DNA of 64,000 nucleotides from Siphonodentalium dalli (Eukaryota; Mollusca; Scaphopoda; Gadilida; Siphonodentaliidae), in contig CP136065.1 in NCBI GenBank assembly GCA_032622095.1, positions 54,805,949 to 54,869,948 of the forward strand, written 5' to 3'. A program made the translations under genes and the position numbers. Below, one piece after another: positions 49,101-54,000 of this stretch (the stretch's first letter is position 1; every line of letters starts with the position of its first letter). A model generated the notes under the pieces. The model was not told where the DNA came from. It made no database searches and saw only the letters and a list, made by a program, of their open reading frames with translations.

Positions 49101-49460
49101 GTACCCGATGTTGTAAAGTCGGCCGAGCTTGCTGTTGATGACAAATTATTACTGCCTGCTAAAACTCCGAACGAATCTTACAAAGCATCAAATTTCTCGC
49201 CGTCGCCGATTGAATCAACTCAAAGTCCCATCAACGAAAATTTTGTTGGAGAAGGGAAAGACGAGATGAGAATAGACAGCAAGGCTCTGAATCTACTGGA
49301 TGTCGCTAGTGTGACTGAGTCTGAGAATCAACACTTAACAGAGTCGTATGAAATGTTAAGAGACGCTACGGATTTCAGCATGCAGAAAGCCTTGGCCAAC
49401 AATACGACTGATGAGAACACGTTGAGAAACTCTAAAAGCAAAAACAGTGATGTGAAATAA
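29380..49460 (+). CDS. Type I membrane protein with DUF7044/DUF7042-like ectodomain (7 exons, 5' end missing)
   Basis: Seven exons (29380-29542, 41211-41314, 42028-42153, 43017-43193, 45722-45837, 47118-47244, 48301-49460) join with consistent phases at every GT-AG junction and give about 656 residues ending at TAA. The N-terminal part (RGTW, then a Cys and KYVFR) resembles the DUF7044 domain. The middle (CPTQLQGNFNYTYDEG, then DSC, LQFDYQQC, LHCLHHYVSGNYTY and YRFSCL) follows the Cys/Trp/Tyr pattern of DUF7042, known from secreted or membrane proteins of protostomes. One helix of about 25 hydrophobic residues (nt 48340-48430) is followed by basic QRRGK, then about 350 disordered, acidic, Ser/Pro-rich residues. 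This predicts extracellular N-terminus and cytosolic tail. Several NxS/NxT sites lie in the ectodomain. The first coding exon with a signal peptide was not found; the first exon seen starts mid-codon. Function is unknown. Family call is from recall, not a search; gene structure is well supported. Confidence 0.85.
29613..30034. mobile_element. TTAA-flanked AGCCCACTTAATTTTC-end element
   Basis: TTAA at 29609-29612 and 30035-30038; right end complement reads AGGCCCACTTAATTTTCAAA. It includes a central inverted pair TATTTTCAATGGAAG / CTCCATTGAAAATA. It lies about 70 bp inside intron 1 of the DUF7042-type gene. Confidence 0.85.
30566..31590. mobile_element. 1 kb element with GTCGCCCGCT ends
   Basis: Left GTCGCCCGCTGAGCCGGGAG and right complement GTCGCCCGCTGTCGAGGGAG continue as GACATTG and TTGTC.CCCGCT. 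A strong hairpin (31447-31590) forms the right end around CTCGGAGCTGCGCTCCTCGG. The interior has no recognised coding frame. Confidence 0.7.
31945..32043. repeat. TAATATTAA low-complexity block
   Basis: Irregular repeats of TTAATATTAATTTTAATATT over about 100 bases, almost free of G and C. Confidence 0.9.
32095..32116 (+). repeat. GTT microsatellite
   Basis: Seven TTG/GTT units. Confidence 0.9.
32850..33060 (-). pseudogene. LINE ORF2 C-terminal zinc region
   Basis: The minus-strand reading gives RIIIGHTLLNAHKHRLGLSD, then SPN and an in-frame stop, then ETINHFFFGCQLHSTQRY. This is the usual C-terminal H/C motif that follows RNase H in such elements, decayed. The remaining 32600-32850 is presumably the 3' tail. 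Confidence 0.6.
33127..33871 (-). pseudogene. LINE ORF2 RNase H domain, one frameshift
   Basis: Two abutting frames (33871-33467 and 33438-33127) hold IFTDGSTFPN, the ASAVIY strand, SAEIKGILLALKHIE, then IKWTSSHIGVKGNELADQAAKEA. The D-E-D residues of type I RNase H (TDGS, AE, and NELAD) are all visible. A small frame change between the halves near 33450-33470 breaks it. Confidence 0.8.
34000..36150 (-). pseudogene. LINE ORF2 reverse transcriptase, frameshifted and split
   Basis: Fragments include AYRKHRSTTSALVEVTEFL (35580-35520), the catalytic YFDDITIII (35265-35240), CLNTNKTDVM and LGITI (to 35025), then DSDLSFKPHIEK (34315-34280) and LYNAAIVPILLHGYP (34200-34150). They follow the normal order of RT and thumb motifs. 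The FDGSFD-like block before YFDD is altered, and a 700 bp element separates LGITI from DSDLSF. Confidence 0.75.
34320..35019. mobile_element. 700 bp inverted-repeat element inserted in LINE RT
   Basis: Ends GGCTGCGGACACACGTATC and its complement extend as inverted repeats for over 100 bp on each side. AAT (or CAAT) flanks both ends. Deleting the element with one AAT restores an uninterrupted frame across the RT (LGITI joined to DSDLSF), so boundaries are precise. There is no transposase frame inside. Harbinger-like ends (GGC, 3 bp target) are possible but unproven. Confidence 0.85.
36700..37200 (-). pseudogene. LINE ORF2 endonuclease domain, degraded
   Basis: Minus-strand frames read KVDIVCIQGT at 37150, then a broken stretch, then SVVLANVYIPSKQ and RLIVLGDFN near 36850. 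These correspond to the catalytic blocks of APE-type endonucleases (IQET-like block and the GDFN block). The normal Glu of the first block reads as Gly here, and there are frame breaks, so the domain is inactive. Confidence 0.65.
37542..38024. mobile_element. TTAA-flanked MITE inserted in LINE ORF1
   Basis: TTAA at 37542-37545 and 38021-38024 flank ends CCCTTTCAGTGCCAG and CTGGCACTGAAAGGG. CCC ends plus TTAA target duplication are piggyBac hallmarks. The 475 bp interior is non-coding and holds one copy of the recurring hairpin (37902-37973). Removing the element with one TTAA rejoins the ORF1 flanks. Confidence 0.85.
37902..37973. repeat. Recurring hairpin, copy 4
   Basis: Inside the CCCTTTCAGTGCCAG-end MITE. 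The left arm has a 3-4 bp insertion (CTCTAAATATAT) that bulges the stem. Confidence 0.9.
38715..38935 (+). repeat. Dispersed repeat, copy 2, with a 20 bp C run
   Basis: Same blocks as 11484-11790 in the same order. The ACCCCC of copy 1 has expanded to about 20 C at 38871-38890. Confidence 0.8.
39248..40235 (+). repeat. 1 kb TCA/CCA trinucleotide tract
   Basis: Nearly pure TCA with interspersed CCA and a few TCG triplets for about 985 bases. All three frames of both strands stay open (Ser/Pro, His, Ile/Thr type; Met/Val on the other strand), which is a by-product. A second short tract lies at 40344-40412. Confidence 0.97.
40344..40412 (+). repeat. Second TCA/TCG trinucleotide tract
   Basis: Triplets TCA, TCG and CGA continue the same pattern, separated from the main tract by about 110 bases with degenerate remnants (CGTCATTATGG occurs on both sides). 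Confidence 0.9.
40460..40920 (-). mobile_element. Decayed LINE RT C-terminal fragment
   Basis: The minus strand reads LCPLCTKRQIGDELQYLLEC from about 40670, then a helix-rich stretch to CSFIRLINLK and a stop near 40465. This is the same C-terminal block as at 7740-7800. Upstream sequence (to about 40920) carries stops in all frames but keeps traces (KSGQIHL). Confidence 0.65.
41211..41314 (+). CDS. Exon 2 of the DUF7042-type gene
   Basis: Acceptor TTATGCAG and donor ACAGGTGAGT. It completes the split AG|A codon of the previous exon, which lies 11.7 kb upstream, and encodes 34 full codons, including LCLDLTRSSSNMYVY. It ends one base into a codon, matching exon 3. Confidence 0.82.
41386..41480. 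mobile_element. 95 bp inverted-repeat element in intron 2
   Basis: Arms TAGATAGCGAAAGATACTCA and the complement at 41455-41480, with an inner pair AATCGGGGTT / AACCCCGATT. It lies 70 bp past the donor of exon 41211-41314. Confidence 0.75.
42028..42153 (+). CDS. Exon 3 of the DUF7042-type gene
   Basis: Acceptor TTGTTTCAG and donor TATGGTGAGC. It encodes DELPIENERFKIFENG and continues with one Cys (NVCTLSEPY). Both ends carry one-base phases compatible with exons 2 and 4. Confidence 0.85.
42747..42823 (+). repeat. 35 bp tandem duplication
   Basis: CGGTAATTAGGTGCTGGTTG and the following TTATTGTTATTTTAA occur twice in direct succession. Confidence 0.9.
43017..43193 (+). CDS. Exon 4 of the DUF7042-type gene (DUF7042 core)
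   Basis: Acceptor CTTTTTAG and donor TCTGGTAAGT. It encodes the most recognisable part of the ectodomain: a CP start, the G-F-x-Y-T-Y-D-E-G stretch, a VC, DSC, and a YQQC near the end. The Cys spacing matches DUF7042 as I recall it. Confidence 0.88.
44138..44304. mobile_element. MITE related to 51660-51833, degraded left end
   Basis: It shares TTCATGGCGGGAG, GCGCTGGTGCA, TTTTCGCAAAATTTCAGGAA and CATGGAAGGGTTAA with 51660-51833. The right TTAA is at 44301-44304; the left TTAA is lost. Confidence 0.75.
44185..44256. repeat. Recurring hairpin, copy 5 (variant)
   Basis: Variant stem GCCAGTGCATTATCTTATAT with both arms changed in step (TTATCTT versus AAGATAA), i.e. compensated. Still bounded by CCTGT and ACAGGG. 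Confidence 0.85.
44690..45300 (+). repeat. Tandem repeat, about 171 bp period, 3.5 copies
   Basis: GGTTTCCGGATGATAnCTCA recurs at 44793, 44963 and 45136; GATCCGATGATTTTTC-like and AGAGTTATGG blocks recur with the same spacing. The region starts with CCGCGTCCGTCTGTCCGGAG near 44610. It lies in intron 4 of the DUF7042-type gene. Confidence 0.85.
45722..45837 (+). CDS. Exon 5 of the DUF7042-type gene
   Basis: Acceptor TTGGTTGCAG and donor TGCTTGGTGAGT. It encodes GGTLHCLHHYVSGNYTYTLL and ends in YRFSCL, corresponding to the CLxxW..G..Y and YRCF positions of DUF7042. It ends on a codon boundary. Confidence 0.87.
45838..47117. other. Intron 5 of the DUF7042-type gene
   Basis: No element recognised; a short TA-rich run at 46798. 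Confidence 0.6.
47118..47244 (+). CDS. Exon 6 of the DUF7042-type gene
   Basis: Acceptor TTTTTACAG and donor ATATGCTGTAAGT. It starts on a codon boundary and encodes the membrane-proximal ectodomain, with two Cys (PTACII and DAIC). It ends one base into a codon, matching the last exon. Confidence 0.85.
47438..47835. mobile_element. Inverted-repeat element with sub-repeated ends
   Basis: Left end CCGGCTGATACGGACCCTGG plus CTCTTACGGACCC and CTCATATGGACC; right end carries the same modules reversed and one extra (47750-47835). Each end is thus a short tandem array of GGMYCGTA[TA][GC]AGCC-like units. It lies in the last intron of the DUF7042-type gene. Confidence 0.82.
48301..49460 (+). CDS. Terminal exon: transmembrane helix and cytosolic tail
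   Basis: Acceptor GTCTTTCAG. Residues after a Thr/Pro stalk (ASTTVPPND) form the single membrane helix (GITLGVFLAIILIIFLVYF), followed by RRGK and KQKHR basic residues. The rest is low-complexity, rich in D/E/S/P, with scattered Tyr, consistent with a long disordered intracellular tail. The stop TAA is at 49458-49460. No clear AATAAA signal was seen in the next 150 bases. Confidence 0.9.
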
Positions 49461-49617
49461 CAGACGTTCAACGCTTGTGCTTTATATAATAGGAATGTAC
49501 TTCAACGAAGATATATTATGAGCAGCTCTGTGATAACTCTTTGATAAAATCTAAAAGCCAATACAGTGCTGTGAAATATAAACAGATCTTCAACGCTTGA
49601 GCTTTAGAATAGGAAGA
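49430..49617 (+). repeat. Partial tandem duplication of the gene's 3' end
   Basis: The stretch covering the last codons, the stop and the start of the 3' flank (49432-49496) recurs with about 80% identity at 49550-49614, offset by about 118 bases. The shared landmarks are TCTAAAAGC, ACAGTG.TGTGAAATA, TTCAACGCTTG and AATAGGA. In the second copy the segment equivalent to the coding end is not part of a long frame. Confidence 0.75.
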
Positions 49618-49655
49618 TATACCATTTAACCCTTTACCCAACAGAACGGCCCTGT

Positions 49656-49724
49656 GCCAATGCATTCTCTTATATATGCGAGTCGACCATATGTCGCCTC
49701 GCATATATAAGAGAATGCATTGGC
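49656..49724. repeat. Recurring hairpin, copy 6
   Basis: First hairpin of the 49630-50021 MITE. Confidence 0.92.
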
Positions 49725-49803
49725 TTAACACATTAAAAATTATAAAATTGTTAAAGAATGTAAGAAAAAATGGTAAAAAGTGTTAAATTGTTTTTTTTTT
49801 TAG

Positions 49804-49872
49804 GCCAATGCATTCTCTTATATATGCGAGGCGACCTATGGTCGACTCGCATATATAAGAGAATGCATTGGC
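49804..49872. repeat. Recurring hairpin, copy 7
   Basis: Second hairpin of the 49630-50021 MITE. Confidence 0.92.
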
Positions 49873-50088
49873 ACAGGGCATAACTGTAACTATCACAATG
49901 TGGTCAATGAACCGGTTCCAATGATATCCATATTTGTATGGTTCTATTGAGACAGACCGAAGATATTTTAGGCTGTTGAAGCTTTATTTGGCCGGTTTTG
50001 GCCGGTTTGTTGGGTAAAGGGTTAAAGTATTTGCATTTCTGATATCAGCTAGCTCAATAATTTGAAAGTCGTATTTATTTTACGGGTG

Positions 50089-50420
50089 TTAACCCTTTCT
50101 ATACTAAAGCATCATTGATGAGTAGTTGTCCCATAGGAAATGTTCAGATAATAAGTTTAACCCTTTCTATACTAAAGCATCATTGATGAGTAGTTATCCC
50201 ATAGGAAATGTTCAGATAATAAGTTTAACCCTTTCTATACTAAAGCATCATTGATGAGTAGTTATCCCATAGGAAATGTTCAGATAAAATAAGTTTAACC
50301 CTTTCTATACTAAAGCATCATTGATGACAAGTTATCCCAGGAAATGTTTGGACGATAATTTCAACAAACAGTCGTTTGTTGAATTTATTATCTGAACATG
50401 TCCCTGCAATAAATAGCACT
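50089..50420 (+). repeat. TTAA-punctuated tandem array of a MITE end
   Basis: Four copies of a 68-70 bp unit that starts CCCTTTCTATACTAAAGC and ends with CAGATAATAAG, each copy preceded by TTAA (50089, 50157, 50225, 50295). The last copy runs into an inverted stretch (CAACAAACAGTCGTTTGTTG and ATTTATTATCTGAACATG) like the interior of 21701-21953. Confidence 0.88.
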
Positions 50421-50740
50421 CCTTATGTACTTCTATGATCTGTTGTCTGCTTTTTTTAAATATGAAAACCCCCCAGATGTATAATAGACCATTTCGATGT
50501 ACACTATTTTAACTGTGTGGGAGAATCCATTTAGTAAAGAAGTAAAGAAAGTGTTAACTGTTATGATACGAGGCCGGACCATATGTATATTTTTGTTCAT
50601 TTTTTTGTGTTCTGACGAACATTTACGTGTTATCTTTCAGTTTACAACACATGTGTACATGTATACTAGCTAGAACAATTGACATCGTTGACTTTATATA
50701 TATTTATCATTGAAAAAAATAAAAACGCTACTCGAACCAC

Positions 50741-51061
50741 TCACAAAAACGGCCCTTTTGATCTTCTGAAAATTTCGGTGCGGGTGAATGTTATTGTTGT
50801 GACTTGCTGGAAATTCTGACTAGAAACGATATGTTCTTCACGAACAACAAAGTCATCGAGTGCTTTAAACAGCCTCTCCTTGAACTCTCCCATCGAAATT
50901 GTGGTGAAGTCCATTCGTATTTCAGGCTGTTCAGTCCCTGAAACTGATTTCGGTTTCTTCTTCAGAAATTTAAAATCCCTGAGATTTCCTATGGCGGTTT
51001 TTCCGTCGGCTCGTTTACGCCCACCCGGTAAAAACAGGCTATATGCTTTAGGCTTGTTTAT
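50741..51061 (-). CDS. Exon 5 (terminal) of the unrecognised 907-aa gene
   Basis: Acceptor TTTACTCTAG at 51062-51063. It begins in phase 0 with INKPKAYSLFLPGGRK and stays open for 106 codons to TGA at 50741-50743. The amphipathic EFKERLFKALDDFVVREEH and the strand-like VTTITFTRTEIF look like a small folded C-terminal domain. The frame has no ATG start, so a start-to-stop search on this strand misses it. Confidence 0.8.
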   Translation of the reverse strand: MNKPKAYSLFLPGGRKRADGKTAIGNLRDFKFLKKKPKSVSGTEQPEIRMDFTTISMGEFKERLFKALDDFVVREEHIVSSQNFQQVTTITFTRTEIFRRSKGPFL

Positions 51062-54000
51062 CTAGAGTAAATAATCATAAACCACATGTTATTAAATGGT
51101 CAAACGCACATTTTGGCAAAATTTCCTAATATTTCAATAATGAATTTTCTCAAAATCTGTCTGAAATTTCTTTTTGAATTATGGTGCAATCAATTAGTGT
51201 GACATAATATTCAAGAACCATAAACTCGTTGGTGATTTTTATTCAAAATGTTTCCAAATAATATTGGATATTTAGATTTCATATGCATGCATGACAATCT
51301 GATTATGTCCACGTATCGCCATCCACGTTACCTAACCTCTAGGTAGATAATACAATATATAAGAATGATATTGGAGACCATAAAACTTCATCGTTCAAGC
51401 ATCAACATACTATATGTATAATTATGAGTGGCCAAAATCAAGTCAAGTCAAAAGTTATTGCGATGATCTTATCCACGACCCTACCACGTCGGCTACGGGG
51501 ACATCCTTAACTTCACCGAGAATATTGCGAAACAAATCAGCCATGGTATAAAGAGAAATATTTGGAATGCCCCGTTCATATATGTACCCACGAGTATGTA
51601 ACATGTAGTTATGCGCTCGAGATAGTGTACACTCGTTTCCCAAAAAATGTGGCTTTTAAAACCTTTCATGACGGGAGCTGCGCTGGTGCACGATTAAAGA
51701 TCCAAGGTAAATACCGTTAGGCTAATGCATTCTCTTATATATGCGAGGCTCCCTATGATAGACTCGCATATATAAGAGAATGCATTGGCACTGTGTTTTC
51801 GCAAAATTTCAGGAAGCTCCAGTCATGAAAGGGTCAAAACGTTGTTTTTTTAGAAAACAAATGAGAGAACATTGCAAAATAAATTCTGACAATGATCACA
51901 TGATCGAACCTCGCTTCCAATCTGAAATATCTGCATTATCAACACACCGTATACCAAACTTAATAGTATTAACGTTAACATCGAATCGAAAAAGGTTTCA
52001 CCAGGTGGACGGACGGACGTAAAGTTAGACCGGCGGACGCCACTCACAGTAATTTTTGTTTTTGTTTGGGTGGGTAGCAAAAAGTGTGCTTTCATGGACT
52101 TTCCAACCATTAAATATTACTGGCCAACTGTGGAGGGCTGGGGTGATCGAGTGCACATGCTATCGTCACGTCCCTGGTTGTGCATAATTCCGATATCGAA
52201 ATAGCTTACCATTGCGGTAAATCCCTTGATAGCAGTAATGGCAGACTGTCGCCTTGAGTGCCTCCTCTCGGCTGGTTTCTTGAATGCAAGTATCGCCCTT
52301 TGGAGATGTCTATACTTCTCTAAAATCTCTGTCACATTCTTTCCTTTCTTCTGATTGACTTCCCGCTTTTGCAGTTTCTCCACGTTATACCACGAGTTCA
52401 GCTTCCGTGTATTAAAGTATGGAGATATCCCATGTAGCGGAACCTCCTCTTCGTCATCAGAATATATGTCTGGTGACTCTGGATCCATAGGACCCATTCT
52501 AACTTTTCGTCTTACGCCCGGTTTATCAGAAATACTTTGGTTATCCTTTGTATTATGAAATGAGGCGTTGCTTGTCGGATAAGGTTGTAGATCGTTGGAC
52601 TCTTCATCCGGGGAGCGGAGTGAGTTTTTAACAGAAAAGAAATAGTCTGGCGGTTTCGGATCTATCACCATCCGGCTGTATCGCCTCTTTTGTTCCCGTT
52701 TGTCAAGCATTCCAAATGGCAATTTATCGGGTGTTGGACTTTGACCAAACGGGTTCTCGGAGATAGCGCCAAGACCTCCTTTGCGCGCATTGTCAGACAC
52801 AGCAGCGGAAGGGCGTCTCCCGCTGTCATCCGACATCCGCGGAGACAAAAGGGCACGAATAGGCGGCAAAGGCAAACTCCGAAAATCCTGGCACATGGTG
52901 ACACCCAGAACTTGTTCAACAAAGAAGTTTTGTCTGATTGTCTCCCATATATTAGCTGCCGGTGCCGACTCGCGTCTACTGCGATTGTATCCCCCTGTGT
53001 TGCCCTCTCTGATGGGAGAAAGCTGTCTATCTCCATCTTGTGTCAGACCTGATGTGCTTTTCCCAGCTGTTCGCTGTCTAACGTCGATTGAGCTGGTCTT
53101 ACTACTACTACTACTACCCTTGCTGGTGACGGAAAGTCGTGATGGTTCCTATAAAATTACACACGAATATTATAGTCATGGTGATAAAATGACAAAGAAA
53201 ATTAAAGGGATACTGTACCCAAATATTGTTGTTGGTTTCTTTAGTCTCTGAGTTGTAGAATAAGGTAACCAGATTTCCATTATTTGAAAGTCTGTTTAGT
53301 ACGAAGTAATGTTACGGATGGCAGATTAGCCGGAATGCGAAAATACCAATTGTCGTTGTCCAGTAATTTTTGGACATTGCAGTTTTCAAGCAAATGTATC
53401 AAATAAATGTTATATTATATGCATACTAATCCCATATACTCAATAAGTCATTGTATAGTCACTAGTCAGTGAGTGGCTTGAGTTTTTTGTTAGACTATCA
53501 TGTGTGCCACGCTTTGCCCAATCCACTATCCGTGAATTATTTTGATTACGTCTTGTACACGGAAATTCGTAATTTAATTTATGACTCCAGCCATAAATTA
53601 AATTTATATCAAATTATTAACTTTGATTTTAAGATAACCTATTAACCTGAACATTTACAAAATACATCATCGACTCAAATTACTTAGTTTTCTATATATT
53701 ATCGATATTAGATCGTTATCGCTGGGAAGTTATTGAAAATGGCGTACAGTACCCCTTTATGTGTCTACTCGGGGTTACATGCTAACATTTTAATTTTAAA
53801 AAATAAATATATTTGGCAATTTTTGTGGCTATCTATTTTGTCTTAATTGTACACATTCCAAATCATTTACCAAAGAAATAGATCCATTCTTATGGCAAGT
53901 CAAACCGCTATTTAATGTTAATTTTACTTAAGAAAAATAAAATGACACTTTATTTCACTTAAGTGAAATAAAATTACATTTTATTTTAAAGTGTCATTTT

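Larger units (their letters stand above)
49630..50021. mobile_element. piggyBac-like MITE (CCCTTTACCCAACAG ends), copy 2
   Basis: TTAA at 49626-49629 and 50022-50025. Over 90% identical to 11803-12184 along its length, including both hairpins. It lies about 170 bp past the stop codon of the DUF7042-type gene. Confidence 0.92.

Noticed and set aside
48445-49144. Frames overlapping the terminal exon (48445-48636, 48602-48805, 48902-49144)
   Set aside because: They are other-frame shadows of the DUF7042-type gene's tail.
52117-52209. Coding extension of exon 4 to a TAA stop
   Set aside because: A strong GTAAGC donor at 52209 joins in phase to a 106-codon exon at 51061-50741; the extension is better explained as intron.
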